Shown here in pieces: positions 11,405-24,400 of a stretch of 64,000 nucleotides of DNA. A program made the position numbers and the translations under genes. Numbering within the stretch: position 1 is the stretch's first letter; each line of letters starts with the position of its first letter. This DNA is from Atriophallophorus winterbourni. Its lineage: Eukaryota; Platyhelminthes; Trematoda; Plagiorchiida; Microphallidae. The notes below the pieces were generated by a model. The model did not search any database. It had not been told where the DNA came from and was given only the letters and a program-made list of their open reading frames with translations. The stretch lies in contig JACCGJ010011163.1 of NCBI GenBank assembly GCA_013407085.1, forward strand, positions 32,324 through 96,323. Reading direction: 5' to 3'.

Positions 11405-12440
11405 AAATGAAGGAATCGTGGTAAACTGTGCGACCTAATAACACACACCACAGGAGAGCTACGAAATTGAGTTTTAAGAAGCTCAGTATTGTACAACACG
11501 AAAGGGATGTTGACGAGAAAAAACAACTTTGGCTGATGCATCTGAATACAATTGGCTAGGATGTAAACAGAATTTTGATTGCCAATCAACGGTTCAAGAA
11601 TTATTGATTAAAAACGCAGAGGATTCAGTACGGGAAGTCACAAGATGCATAGTGGAAAGTTCTATAAAAATATTCTCCATATTGTCACGAACACGACTGC
11701 TGTGTACACTCAAACGTGATTTTGTCCCTTCGTTCCTTCGTCGAACCGTAACTTTGCGTTTGCCTGTTAGTTGAAGGTAGTCGCCTGCCTCAACCCATTT
11801 GCTGATCATCTTGATTTCGTCATCTTAGACCATATGTTGCATAACAAGCAACCACTAGCGGTGTTGCATAATCTTTTCTCACATACAACTTCCTTTGTTT
11901 GAAAACATTGCACGATACGTTGGAATCTTACCAATGTCAAGGTCGCAGGATGGTTTTTAGTGTGTGGTAAATACGTTTGAGAAAACCGGCCAGAGATTAT
12001 CTAATAATTTTTGGCCATTTGCGCTTAAAAAGATATCAATACTCGCGGCAAAAAATCAGCCAATCTAGCATCGGGATAATTGCAAACGATCAAATCTTGA
12101 CCTGTAGAACCAAAACGAAATAACCTACGATCGTTTAAGGCCTGCTGCGCGATATCATATCCTACTGGCTTCTAAAGAATGTCTAGTCAGCACATTTTTC
12201 TCTATTCTTGTCGACAAGATTCCCATAGGTTTTTCTCTGGTCGTATCCGTACGAAAGCTGTTGGCGATACGGGTTCACCGATTTAACAGGATGAACATTT
12301 TATTTATAAATTTTACCTCAAAAACGCAAACATGTCGTGATTTAAAATCGCGCGCTAGTGCGTAGCTGTTGACGCTGCAAACAATAAATTGTAAGGGCCA
12401 GATGTGATTAGGTCACATCAATCGAGTTCAAACCGCATAT
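11405..12440. other. Unassigned sequence
   Basis: No homology or repeat match seen; short ORFs only. Confidence 0.35.
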
Positions 12441-13101
12441 CATGTTTTATCGTTGATGGAATATGCGGTTCAAGCATGGTCGCCATGGCTTAAAAAAAGA
12501 TGTTGCGACTTTGCAACAAATATATCATCGAGCTACCAAACTTGTCACTGGACTCAGCCGGGAACCCTACAATGAGCGAATCAAAACGCTAAATTTATTT
12601 GATTATCCACGTCGTCATCTCCGAGGGGATTTGATTCTGGTTTACAATATTTTGAATACTGAAAATCACCCTCTACAATGCTTATTGAATCTACGGAACT
12701 CGCATAATACAAGAGCTCACACATTCACTCTGTCCCTCACTCGAGACTCAACTGTAGACGACATTTTTTGCCGTGCGAGTTTGCTTTACTTGGAACAATC
12801 TGCCAGATAATGTTGTAAACTCACCAAACCAGCAAAGTTTCAAGAGAAGCCTTGATGCCTATTTGACCATAAACCCGTGCATCGAAGAAAACTATACATC
12901 TTAACACCATGCACCTACATTTGTTATCCCACCAATCGAAACAATTTCTACCCTTTGGATATTTACTTGATTCTTGATCTGCTCAGTAAGCAATCTAATA
13001 CCATTTTTGCTTGTTATATTATTCGTTGTTGTCATATTATTCTGTGGTTTTTTGTAAAGCTATATGCTTTTTAGACCATTAAAATTGAATTGAATTGAAT
13101 A
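12440..13101 (+). pseudogene. CR1 3' fragment with (ATTGA)n tail
   Basis: LQQIYHRATKLVTGLSREPYNER, then NHPLQCLLNLRN and, after a frameshift, FTWNNLPDNVVNSPNQQSF. Ends ttagaccattaaaattgaat with a ttgaa tandem at 13086-13101. Different subfamily from 10.33 kb. Confidence 0.82.
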
Positions 13102-13184
13102 CATTGTAACTCAATTCAGTAAGGTAATTGGAAATATTCGAGACCAATGAAGAATCCATAATCACGAAAACAAAGTTTGCAATG

Positions 13185-14545
13185 AGGATTCAAGGATTTA
13201 TGATAAAAAAGTTAATACTTTACAGCACCACAGGATTACGGTATCAATAAAACATAAAAATTACAATAGTATAAAAGCAATAGAGAATATCAAACGTAAG
13301 GCTCACGAATGATGTTCGTTTGCAAGTGCAAGTCCAATTTCGCTTTAAAAATCGCCAGGCAAGGAGAGTCCACCACATGTTGGGGTAGGGAATTCCAAAG
13401 AAATATAGCTCGTACGCTGAAAAAATGGTGCCGACAATCAATACGGGAACTTGGGACGTAAAGGGATAAGGTGTTTCCGCGTGTCACTTTTCCATCGCAT
13501 ACATCAATCAAGTGTTTTAGTGGATGTCCTTCGGTAGACACAATTCTATAGGCCAGAATAATATCGCGTCGTATCCTCCTTTGGGTAAAGTCACACAGAC
13601 CCAGAAGTCGCAGTCTTTCGGTATATGGAACATCGCGAAGATCCATCACTAACTTTGTTGCTCTATGATAGATTTTATCGAAGAAAGCAATATCTTTTCG
13701 CAGCCAAGGAGCCCAGACCTCGACTGCATACTCCATCATAGGGCGAAGGTAGACATACATTATCCTTGTTAACGTTACCAGAGAGAATCTTCCAAATATT
13801 CTTCGAAGGATACCTAACAATCGGTTGGCCCGTCGATATATAATCTGGCAGTGCACTGTGTTCTTCAGGTTACCGCTAATCCACACTCCAAGATATTTTT
13901 CTAACGAGCTCCATGCTAGGTTTTCAGTTCCCAATCGATATGTCCAAGGAACATTCTTGCTAAGATGGAGCATATTACATTTCTGTATGTTGAATGACAT
14001 GTCATTCATGGCCGCCCAATTCGACACGCTGTCCAAATCCATTTGTAGTTTCTCACAATCCTCTGCAGAACTAATCGGTGTCCAAATTTTCATATCATCC
14101 GCGAACAGGAGGTGGTGGGTAAATCGTTTATATAAAACAGAAAGATGAGCGGGCCTAACACAGATCCTTGTGGGACTCCACTCGTGGTTTTGAACGTTTG
14201 TGATAGCACTCCGTTAACTTTTACTCTGGCGTCGCGATCTGACAAATAGTCACACAACCATGAGAGGAGTGGTTCACATATTCCTGAACGCATCAGTTTT
14301 TTTGAAAAAAGCAGATGATGATTGACTCCGTCAAAAACTTTCGAAATGTCTAGGTAACACACGTGGATGCAAGAACTTCTATCCAACTCTTTCGTCCACT
14401 CGTCTAATGCTATGACAAGATTTGTGAGACAGGATCGGCGAAATCGAAATCCATGCTGTGCTGGCGAAAACAAATTAAGCGATTCAAAGTGTGCTGCCAT
14501 TCTTTTCGAGACTATACGTTCCATGACCTTAGTGTGTTTGTACCG
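13185..14545 (-). pseudogene. CR1 fragment, RT to 3' end
   Basis: Begins mid-RT (KVMERIVSKRM), YLDISKVFDGVNHHLL (motif A), SGVPQGSVLGPLIFLFYIN (motif B); a frameshift at about 14090 falls inside motif C (ADD in the next frame), then NVPWTYRLGTENLAWSSLEK through LWNSLPQHVVDS to 3' end attcaaggatttatga at 13185. 5' truncation abuts the foldback. Confidence 0.88.
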
Positions 14546-14557
14546 CCGAAGCGAGTT

Positions 14558-14600
14558 TTGGTGACATTTCGCTTTTGACACAGAAGCTTCGTCAGACCAA
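14558..14600 (-). ncRNA. Hammerhead-like motif, PLE type (best preserved)
   Basis: Minus strand: TTGGT, CTGACGA, stem II GCTT...AAGC around a ctgtgtcaa-like loop (one extra A before the stem), GAAA, TGTC, then ACCAA. TTGGT/ACCAA is a perfect 5-bp stem I. Stem III is minimal. Confidence 0.5.
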
Positions 14601-14732
14601 GGGTGTCGGTACAAACAAGGTTCAGGATTAAATAGCATTTTCTTGACAAATCCTGAGTTATCTATGATAGACAGGCTCAGGATTGGTCAAGAAAATGCCA
14701 TTTAAACGCGAACCCTGTTCGTACAGACACCC

Positions 14733-14780
14733 TTGGTTAGACGAAGCTTCTGTGTTCAGAAGTGAAAAGTTACCAAAAAC
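14733..14780 (+). ncRNA. Hammerhead-like motif, PLE type (degraded)
   Basis: TTGGT, TAGACGA (core changed), CTTCTG/CAGAAG stem II, GAAAAG, TTACCAAA. Stem I still pairs, but the core is altered. Confidence 0.35.
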
Positions 14781-14819
14781 TTGCTATAACCAATTCATTG
14801 CAAACTTTTTTTAACTCAA

Positions 14820-14978
14820 GTAATGTGTTGCTCACATCCCCCGCACTTACACACTACTTTGGTCATCCATGAGCGCCTTGGTGCTTGACCAGGAATCACT
14901 GTGATTCTGTGTTTGAGCAGCGTGGTTCGTTGTACGAGCCCCATGTAACAGTGGCATTCAAGTGTAACTTTGCTTCTG
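14820..14978 (-). mobile_element. H repeat (SINE-like) with 8-bp TSD
   Basis: 159 bp, flanked by taactcaa at 14812-14819 and 14979-14986. Shares ends with other H copies: ggggatgtgagcaacac at the 3' end and gttacacttgaatgccactg at the 5' end (minus sense). Its middle is the alternative module (gaatcacagtgattc hairpin, atggatgaccaaagt) instead of a hammerhead. Confidence 0.75.
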
Positions 14979-14979
14979 T

Positions 14980-15350
14980 AACTCAATTCAATTTTAATGA
15001 TCGAAAAAGCATACAAATTTACAAAAAAACCACAGAATAATATGAGAATTGCGAATAATATAACAAACAAAAACGGGATTCGTTTGATTACTGATCAGTT
15101 CAAGAATCAGGTGAATATTCAAAGGGCAGAAATTGTTTTCGTTTGCATAGTGGGGTGACACGTGTAGACCCCTGGGGTCAGGATGTATAATTTTCTTCGA
15201 TGCACGGGTTAAGAAGAAGAAGAGGGGGGCAGAAGGATACTTCTTTTAAACATGTTTTGATTTGGGAGTTCACGGCATACTCGCGTAGATTATTTCAAGT
15301 CAAACAAATGCGCACGGCAAAAAATATCATCTACAATTGAGTCTTGAGCG
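14980..15350 (-). pseudogene. CR1 3' fragment
   Basis: 3' end caattcaattttaatgatcg (minus sense ...aaattgaattg) as in 12.44-13.10 kb, followed by decayed C-terminal sequence with a gaagaagaaga stretch at 15211-15221. Confidence 0.6.
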
Positions 15351-15379
15351 GGGGACAGCCAGAGTCAATGTGCGAGTAC

Positions 15380-15812
15380 ACTGGCTTCAAGATTCAAGAA
15401 TTTATGGTCAGAAAAAGCACATAGCTTCAAAATTGCCATAGCATAGTAGGTATTCGTTCATGAAAAAGAACTAACACATAATCATGTAATGCCACGTACA
15501 GTACAGTCGAATACTTACCATGAGTTAATATGCAGTTGTCCTCAAATAGTTATGCAACAAATACGTGTCCAAATGTCGAATGAATGATTCAACATTAGGA
15601 GCGGTAACGATAGCCTCCGGGAGGACATTCCATAAGAAATAGACACTTGCAGAATAAACATATCGGTGACAGGTAATACGGGAATGAGGAATTTGTGGTG
15701 TCGCAGATTGTCTAATGGTATTCAAAACACTCAATACAACTTTAGTAATGACAGCCCCTGCATTTCGCATAACCTGTCGATTGTGTCCCGATTTTATCCC
15801 TGAGGCCAATGT
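15380..15812 (-). pseudogene. CR1 3' fragment
   Basis: VITKVVLSVLNTIRQ then YVYSASVYFLWNVLPEAIV and ESFIRHLDTYLL, the CR1 C-terminus, ending in attcaagaatttatggtcag at 15388. 5'-truncated near 15810. Confidence 0.75.
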
Positions 15813-16280
15813 TCCCAGTCCTAATTACGTTCAGCCACGAATCTCACAACACCAGAGAACACCAATCAGTCCACGGCTTTTATTACGCACATGACAAAGA
15901 ACGGAACACACGCCTCTCTTATATGGGCAAATCAAGTCACCATAACCCTGTCATTCACATGTCTTTACCGGCCGTCACTTTGATATGATTTGTCAGTCGA
16001 TTTCGTGCCAAAACTCAAACCACGTTCGGCTTCCTTAACTGATATTGGAGAAGTGCATATCGTTTGATAGCGGCTCACGTTGCCCATCTCCTCATGTTTC
16101 GGTGGACGTTTTCGCTTAAACTGTTTCTCGTGCGATTCTTCCGAAACACGAATTGTTTCGGGTTCGCTATTTTCGTCGTCGTCGGACTTTTCGGGGGCTT
16201 CTCGCTCTTGTGTTGTGCCGTTGGGTGGTGTTCGGCACATAATCCGGAAGTTCGTGATTAGCACTCATTGCTAATCCGAT
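15812..16280 (-). repeat. Unclassified repeat L, copy 1
   Basis: Shares ttcasccacgaatcycacaac, gatttgtcagycgatttcgtgcc, gtttcggtggacgttttcgct-like and cgtgattagc-ctcattgctaat blocks with 24.28-24.94 kb. A 99-codon minus frame (acidic then basic, no recognised domain) overlaps. Could be an LTR or gag-like remnant; class not resolved. 16281-17240 has only a weak H fragment near 16670-16760. Confidence 0.5.
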
Positions 16281-17239
16281 GCACATCTCAACAAGATGAT
16301 ACATCTTAAATTAAACGAACATTGTAGGACAGATGCTGAAAAGTGTAGCACCTAATTCTGGTATCAATACAACATTTTGCGCCGACAGTTCAGGTACCAG
16401 ATACAAGCCAAACCTATGCCGATTCTCACAATGTCAACCTTCCAGCGGACATTTCGAAGACTGGTCCATCATCAATCACTACACCCAATCTTAACGAAAC
16501 ACACGCAGCAGGTGCCCTAACCTGTCTATAAACATACTTGAATGTTTCTTCATGGCGAGTAAGTCATCCAGCAGGTTGCGGATGTAGATTTATCCTTCAA
16601 TCTACAAATATTGGGTTCAATACATAGTCAGAATGAGGTTCGTATATCATTATGAGCATCTTGAGCAATTGACAGGAGATTATTCTGATAGAACCTCGTG
16701 GTTCATTGTATAAATCCTAGTTAACAGTGGACTATAAGTCAAACTTTGAGTAATACATTGCAAAAAAGAATATTGCTTATCAATGCTGATTGTTCAATAT
16801 CTAGCTTATTCGTTTCCGTGTATCCAACTTATTATAGTTTAAGCTATTGCTCACGTGGTCAAAACCCAATGGAGCTTCAACAAGGGTGAAATATCGATTG
16901 AGGTCGTCGTCAAAACAACATTCACCTTAAACTAGCTGAACGCAGTGAAGCTGATGTACATCATATCACCGCCAATCGTGATGGTACAATGTACTCCGGA
17001 GAGACGGACGCAGATATTCTACGGAAGAAACCATAAATTCTAGAACCTGCAAACCTAACAAATAAGGCTCGTAATTGAGATGGAACATCGACAGATAGAT
17101 GATCCACGCCAAGTAATTTAAGCACGTCGAATTCGGGGAAATTTCAATTTTTGATTCCTCGACAGGCGGGCGCTTATCCCTGCTTTATTTAGCAGGAATC
17201 TGTAAGGCAATGTGGTATCATCAATTGGATAGGGAGGTA

Positions 17240-17440
17240 GGCAGTCGCAGGGTGCTGGTCAGTTTACTGAAATACTGGGAATATCGGTTGAGCATATTTC
17301 CCAAAATATGGAACCGCGGCGGGAGTCGAGCATGGACCTTCGAACCGTAAGTCTAACGTCTTATCCAATTTTCTTAAAAAAGAAAACTAAGTAGTTGCAC
17401 AGAGCTATCCGGTTGTACAACTTCGCTAATATTAAGACTT
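17240..17440 (-). repeat. tRNA-like SINE, copy 1
   Basis: Minus sense has a tRNA-like segment (about 17320-17390) with an A-box-like TTGGATAAGACG and a B-box-like GCTCGACTCC, in the same order and spacing as copy 2; diverged. Confidence 0.5.
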
Positions 17441-17445
17441 TACCA

Positions 17446-17545
17446 CAGTTTCAAGGCTCACTGAAACTGATCTTACTGTCTCCACCTGATGACGACAGGC
17501 AGCCAGAAACCGGTTTTGTGTGTAAGGGATGATGAGGCGAGCACC
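17446..17545 (+). repeat. H-type hammerhead module, degraded
   Basis: Contains tcaaggctcactgaa, tcttactgtctccacc, CTGATGA at 17486-17492, gccagaaaccgg, gtgtgtaaggga. Stem II is disrupted (cgacaggcagcca). Confidence 0.55.
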
Positions 17546-17578
17546 ACAATTGGTATTTTATAAGCTTGGTCTGGAATC

Positions 17579-17662
17579 ACTTTATTATTCTTATTTTGAG
17601 CATCGTGGTTCTTTGTAAGAACCTTATATGACAGCGGCATACAAGTACAACTTTGTTTATCG
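17579..17662 (-). repeat. H repeat 5' module
   Basis: gagcatcgtggttctttgta, gcggcatacaagtacaactt: the 5' part of H copies in minus sense. Confidence 0.5.
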
Positions 17663-17835
17663 GTTAAATAAATTTCACATAATATGAAACCATAGCAGGA
17701 TTTGAACCTGGACCGTCGAACTGTAAGTCTAACGTCCTATCAACTTTGCCAATACATTGGTGGCGTTTAAAATAAAACTGAGTGTTTACACAGAGCCATC
17801 CGGTTGCACAACTCTGCTACTATTAAGACCAACGA
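17660..17835 (-). repeat. tRNA-like SINE, copy 2
   Basis: Minus sense GGCAAAGTTGATAGG (A-box-like) and GGTTCAAATCC (a perfect B-box fit), separated by a degenerate anticodon arm. The same 3' neighbour block (agccatccggttgcacaac) as copy 1. A functional tRNA is unlikely: the anticodon stem is imperfect and the context is repetitive. 17836-18266 shows nothing else. Confidence 0.6.
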
Positions 17836-18266
17836 TAGTTATACCACGAAAGCAAAATCCAGGGTATCATCCATACCCAGGTTAATACAAGTGACCCATA
17901 AAAAAATCACACCGACCGACGTAGTAACCCGAAGACCGGAGTATTTACAGAACAAATTAATTGTGAATCTGAAAAGCTGTATTACAGCATCATTGGTCAC
18001 ACCCCGCAATCAAGCGCGACGCCTGGTCTCGACCTAATTGCCTCATCAAACGGAGACAGCTTGCTTGGGTTCAGTAAGCCATAAAACACCATATCAGGGA
18101 CTTGAATTACATCCCAAAAATAGAAGCCCTTCCAATCAACAACGCAGATCGCACGAGCTGAATGCTATATTACGGTCATGACTTTTGTGTACATGCGATT
18201 ACAAGACGAGTAAAAACGGGTCAGCCCCCTGGAACGGATTGTTTGCTGAATCCAACCACATGCAGA

Positions 18267-19096
18267 TCACTTCATTTTGTACAACGCAGACCAGATTTGC
18301 GTCAAACACACGGTGGAATGAAACCGGAAAAATATAAGCAGCGGAATGAAGCAACAAGTGATCACAGACCAATTCCGCTTCCCGTAATACTCCCGATGCA
18401 ACGCCAACTGATTCTCGGTTTGTCGTAATTCGAATGTGTTGATGAGCCACAAGGCCAGGTTGGTGATCACCAGGAAGACGATGGCAGAACGTCCAGGTTT
18501 GATTCGGGCCTGATTCGGACAACATGGACCACGACGCGAGGTTTCCACGATGAAAAAGAATTGCACGGAAGCCTGGAATATTTCCAGGGAACATTTGATG
18601 ATATACAGTAAGGCGGTTCCTTTGATTTCTTCCAGTTTCGATGGAGTTAAGATGACCGTAGTGTCTCGTGTGGTTGATTGGTAAAGACTCACATGAACCA
18701 GAGTCTCCAACGCTGGGACGAAAAGTAGCATATGATAAGTCAAACACCCAAGCAGACCGAGTCCCAACAAATTGTACTCGAAGTTTTCGCTAGGCTTGAC
18801 TCTGCGAAATCGCATCGGATAGGTTTGTATGATGGCTAACAAGGAAGCAAACAAACTGATCGAGAGTAAAGTGATTTTTGTGTACAGATAAATGTGAGGC
18901 ACATATTGCAAGTGTTGTGGTTTACGAAACGACAAGAAGAAAATGATCCCAATCACCGTCGCGATGAAAACCATGAACCCGAGGAATAACCCATTGTGGG
19001 AGCGGTGACAATGGGCTCCGGTTTCGGGATTGATATTCGGGGTTTCACCAGACCGTGAGTTGATTTTCGAATGGTCGTAGCCTGTAGTCGATTCGG
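18267..19096 (-). CDS. OTOP: Otopetrin exon 7 (TM7-TM12, stop)
   Basis: Residues 420-694. Six hydrophobic helices, including the conserved GLFLGFMVF entry, NLALWLINTFE, and the C-terminal FRFHSTVCLTQIW close to the stop. Acceptor ttccttag; TGA at 18269-18267. This exon alone is sufficient to assign the family. Confidence 0.93.
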
Positions 19097-21430
19097 CTAA
19101 GGAATAAAATGTGTATAAACGTATAGGAAAATGACTAGAAAGTAATTAAACTTCATGCGAGGTTGCTGATATGTTTTTTTCTTATTAAGGACCACATGCT
19201 AACGGCATGAATGCCAAACCTGGCATCCGAATCTAAGCGCTTGCATTTAAAAGAAATGGTTTTAGTTTCCAAATGCCTTCTCTATTAATCATTTACCATT
19301 CTAGCGGTTTTACACCAACGAAATCCCAAAAGATGTCACTCCTCAGATCATTTTTAGTGCTAAGCAACCTGAAATTCAGCTTGAATAGACAAATTTTAGT
19401 GGAACAAAAGCTGCTGGTTATCTATCGGCCACCATAGCTGATGACGTACCTTGTGCCCATCACCAAGGCCTAATTGACTTTTGTACTTTGCAACATTTTT
19501 ATCATTGATGAACTGTAATCTGACTAAAAATTCTCATTTTGTGAGTAAAAGACTTAATTAGAGCGAAGAATATCCCTTTTCGGTGTTTACATCAAGCTCT
19601 ACAATACACGCGTGAGAAAACTGAGAAACGAACAGTTAATGTGATCAATATCATGCATTAAACGGAAATCAATGCCACATTTGATATTTGCTTATACTAC
19701 TCTGCTTGATGTCGATGTTGGCCAGGGTAATAATTGATCTCAAAATAATCGTTTTTGAACGTGCAACCTTGGTATAAATAGTTTGATGAATGCTGCTTTA
19801 ACCAAGGTGTGGGAAACCATGGAAACCACAGAGAACGCATCCCCAGGTTTCACTTGGTGGCACAGCGGTGTGAAAGTTAACGCCTCCTAGAAAAAAGCCT
19901 TTGAAAATCGGTATTTGTAATGTTTGTGAGTAAGGTTAGACCGATAAAATTACCGAGCAGAAGGGAATGTGAGTAGGGACATCAAATATTGATACTTGCA
20001 CGAAGTAACCCAGCTCATGGCCCGATTGAATGCAAACGTATTGCATTAAATATAGCAGTGGCAGTTGATGAAAAAGGATGGTAAATCAATGCTAAGAGGT
20101 ACCGATGTTTATCACATATGCGTATTGGCCCTTTACTCGGTGGATGGTTTAGTACAGTGTATCATAGTATAATAATGCGGTCCATAATTGAGAATAAGAA
20201 TAAGAAATATAAAATCAATATAATTTATTTTCATCGCACTGCTAAATATATGAACATGGGTCGAGAAATTTGGCGAAAATTGGGCATTTGATAAAATGGT
20301 GAGTGACTAACAATCTGATCGAGCATCCATAACGGTACAACGGCCGCTAAAATCAACATTCATGTAAAAGTAAGGCTGTAGTACGGGCAGTGAATGCACT
20401 ATCGATCATTCATCATTGATCGCGGTGCATATTGTGAGAATCGTTCACTGTACATACTTCGCGATATTCATTCATTTTCAGTTAATACACGAGTTTAGTT
20501 ACGGTTGTGGTCCTTTCTTACCCACGGCTGGGCGAGCTGGGATTACCAATATAACAAATGCCCGCACCCACAGCAAATCTGCGCTGGGCTGTAATACCAT
20601 ATTAACCCCTACATCATGTAGACGAAGATGACATTTGGTTCTACGTGTCAGAGAGTGCTTCGCCATTGAAGGAATTGTGTGGATATAAATCTACATTTAG
20701 TAGTCTAAAATGTAAGGTTCTGCCATGAAAAATATCTCTTTGTCTAGCCTCATTGATGTCATTTGCTACCAGAACTCTTCAGTAGTAAAAAACATTGTTA
20801 TTCAACTACCGAAGAAAAAAACTATTCTGTCGGTGTTTTTACTTTCAGATAATCCGGAGGCGAAATTTCGATGACCTTGACGGAAACTTCTTTTTCCATT
20901 CTATTTACTCGTTCGATTGACTAAATTAGCCAATTTCATTCCTATCAGTTCCGAAATTTTAAAACGCGCGTGATAGAATTTGTATACCATTTGTTTTAAT
21001 ATTTTACTATCTAACATGGTGTGCTTTTGGAGTATAACCTCACAGCACAAAGCATTCATAATGGCATGCTCACTCACGTGATGAGCATTATTTCAGCAAA
21101 GTCAATATTACGATCGATAATTACTGTGATTTTGCTGAATGGCATACGTTATGTGGTGATGATGCCACGACGCGATAAATTAAAACAGGAGACCGTAATG
21201 AAAACAGATTAGGTATGGTGAACATCCATACTTGACACATGTGTGTTTACAAAAATCCTGCCTGATATATTGTGAGTATTAATTTCAATCAAAATGAAGG
21301 AACATCAATGCAAGTTTTTATTTAGGTTGGGGCGTAAACTCAAGAAAAGATTTCTAGCTTGCACACTATCATACCGATCTCAAGATTTATAGTTGAAAAA
21401 GCAATTAACTTTACAATAACCATAGAGTTG

Positions 21431-21482
<52 letters not shown>

Positions 21483-24400
21483 GAAAATATGTAACGAACG
21501 TGACTGTGGGGGTTTGTCTGAGCGCTCAACATATTTTCTGGTTTAAACAGCAAATTGTTCAATAAAATCACTCAGAATCAAGTCTAGTCGCTACTACTAT
21601 AATAAGTTGTTCCCTTCTATCTTAGCGTTAATCAAACACGAGACAGTTCACGTATGAAACGTAGCCACAAGTTATCATGCGAATGCTTACCATTAGTGTC
21701 AGCGTCATCCAGCTCTACAGGCAGGTAAACCAGACAACCTAGCAACTGTCTGTATTGCGTGTGTTTCTCACATGGTTTCAAAGCAGTTCCGCCATTACCC
21801 TCCACAGGACTTCCCAACACACTGCCACAATGTGCCAATCCACACAAGGACGGTGTGGACGGTGAGATCAGGTTAGGCATACTAGCCGTCTGTTGACCGA
21901 AATCAGCAGCGGGACAATCAGGATCGGTCTCACCGACGCGGTGAAGCAGTTTGTAGAACAAAGTTCCCGAGACGAGGCTGTACTCAATTGCCAGGGGAAA
22001 CAAAAACGGTTTGAGCATTTGACCTAAATGCGCTTTGCAATTCACAACCGGTACCCGAGGAGCCCAGGTGGTGAGATTCTCAACAAGGAGATGCGTAGTT
22101 GTGTTCACAAAGTTAGCTGGGGAAACCGGGAAAATAAATGAACAAGACAGATGGAAAGTTTATCGATGAGATCCCAAGTGCTACTTCATGGAAAGTCGAG
22201 CTGAGCAGCAGAAAATGTGAGGAGATGCTTCAACAAACAAACCAAAGGCCACAGGGGCTCTCGTGACATACAATGCATGACAAATTAGGCGGAGTTGCAG
22301 AAGGTGTTACGGGGAATTTTCAGAGCTCACATTCATGTTGTTCTGTTCAGCTTTATTTGAAACGAATTATCGAATAGAAGCAATGTGGAATAAATGCAAC
22401 ATCTGAATGATGCCTTATTAAAGCATTCTCAATTGTCCCGTTCATTTAATTGACAATGAACTCGAAACAAAGCACGTTTTCAATCTGTTCTCAAACATCA
22501 CATGCATCTATTTTTTCCGTTCATGTTTTCCAGTTGACCTGGAAGTTTGTGCTCAGAGTGGAGCTCCCCAATTGTTCCCATTGTTCATGATAATACCGAG
22601 CACTTGCATCAGTAGGGATTAGGAGTAGAATAGTTGTAAAATGTTCGATTATCCTAGCAGAATTTGGCTTAGTCAAGATTCAGAGTAGAGTTTAATTAGA
22701 GGTACTCCGTTGAACTCATCCGATTGTCAACAAAAACCTAGAAACCCGTAAAGTGTTGTACCAGCTCATCGATATTTGTACGAAGTTTGCAAGTAAGGAG
22801 TGACGTCTATTATTTGGCCTCTCATCGAGGTTCACCAAGGGGACAAAGTAGATTTGGGCATTTTCGAAACGAGCTAATCCATAGTCTGCGACTGTGCGGA
22901 TCTTAGCCTAGATCCATGCTTGTGATTTGAAAATTACACATAGAACCTTCGCCCTCTTTAGCTGGAGACTGTAAGATTAGGTTCAATGAGTCTCAAAACA
23001 GTTTGGATTCAAAGCAACTGCTAAATATGGTTCGTTCAAATGAAAAATCTTACATTCATGGTAAAGGGCTCAAGACGCTTACAAACGTCCAATATATAGT
23101 GTAACTCATGACCACTGCGGGAAACTTCTGAATATTTGTCTGAGAAAACGGAATACACTGCCTACACGCGTATAGACGGACCCACACTGCAGACTATTGT
23201 TTTTTTCAAACTTTCGCAAAAGCTCTAAATCTGAGGTATTTCACACAAGCGTTTGATTGCCATGTGCATATAAAAAGGAAAGGGTTTTCCAACCTCTCAC
23301 ATTATACTCTTCATCTAGGATTACTGTGTGATACTGTATTTGAACACCATGGTTTGCTGTACGAACTTAATTTGCAATGACGTCAAAGTCAATATATGAT
23401 TATCACTTTACTACTGTTTCAGCACTCACTAAACACTATCGTACTGCTCCATCTAAAAGGGTAAACAATGTGAACTCATTTGTGGATTGGAAGTCCAGTT
23501 TAACGAGAAACGGTAGACAGGAATGATCGGTTAGGACGACTTGAAGTTATGTATCTAGTATTTAGCACACAGCGACCATTCTTCGTTGCACAATGGCGCA
23601 AATTAGAAGCATCTGTTGGCAGAATTTCGATTGTTATAGCTTGATTGCAAACAGATTAACGATCCGTGAAATGTGCCGCAAAGATGGATGAATCATCCAC
23701 AGGTATGATTCTAGGTCTTGCCTCAACCAAGTGAACAAAGATTAGAAATCCGCAGTTCGACAGCGTCTAGACTTATGTTTTGGATTCGAAGAGATACTCG
23801 TTATTCAGGTACTATATGCTGCTCTAAGCATTTGAATATGGTTTTCAAACACGCTAAATAAATATTAAGAATATTTCGAAGGACTTGGTACTCATCAGTA
23901 GGCAGAAACAATATTGGAGATGCTAAATTTTAAAGCCAAAATCGCTGAAAGTCCTGTCAGTCAAAAATATCATTTAACAGAAATCGTTTGGTGATTTCCA
24001 TGTTGAATAAATGCGCGAGCTCTGCCATCAACGGGTCCTGATATGCACCGAAATGACACTCATAATCGTTAGCACTAAACTGGGTGCAACATGGATTAAT
24101 CTTTTTGTAACTGCGAAAAAAACAATGACACCTAAGCTGAGTTCCATCATAATGTAGCGAGTGTGGTCAGAGGAAGGCCGGAAACCACTGCGTCAGGTCG
24201 CTGGCGCTGGCGAACATCTGGCCAATTATCACATTTTCGGGTCATTCCTTCATCATTAACCCCTTAACCACTTGCGTTGCACGCACGTACAACGTTTGTG
24301 TCTCGCTTCATCCCTGAGGTCAACCTGTCCAACGCTAAGTGCGTTCACCCACGAATCCCACAACACAAGAGAAGCCGAAGTGATGTGTTGCTCACATCCC

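Larger units (their letters stand above)
14558..14785. repeat. Foldback made of two inverted PLE terminal pieces
   Basis: Arms of about 90 bp (14568-14652 and 14671-14765) with roughly 85% identity by eye, e.g. acagaagcttcgtc / gacgaagcttctgtg and gcattttcttgac / gtcaagaaaatgc, around a spacer of about 18 nt (ttatctatgatagacagg). Each arm carries the hammerhead-like motif, in opposite orientations. Confidence 0.75.

Noticed and set aside
17696..17765. Functional tRNA gene
   Set aside because: B-box fits, but the anticodon stem is imperfect and the unit is repeated with divergence at 17.3 kb; a tRNA-derived SINE is the better reading.
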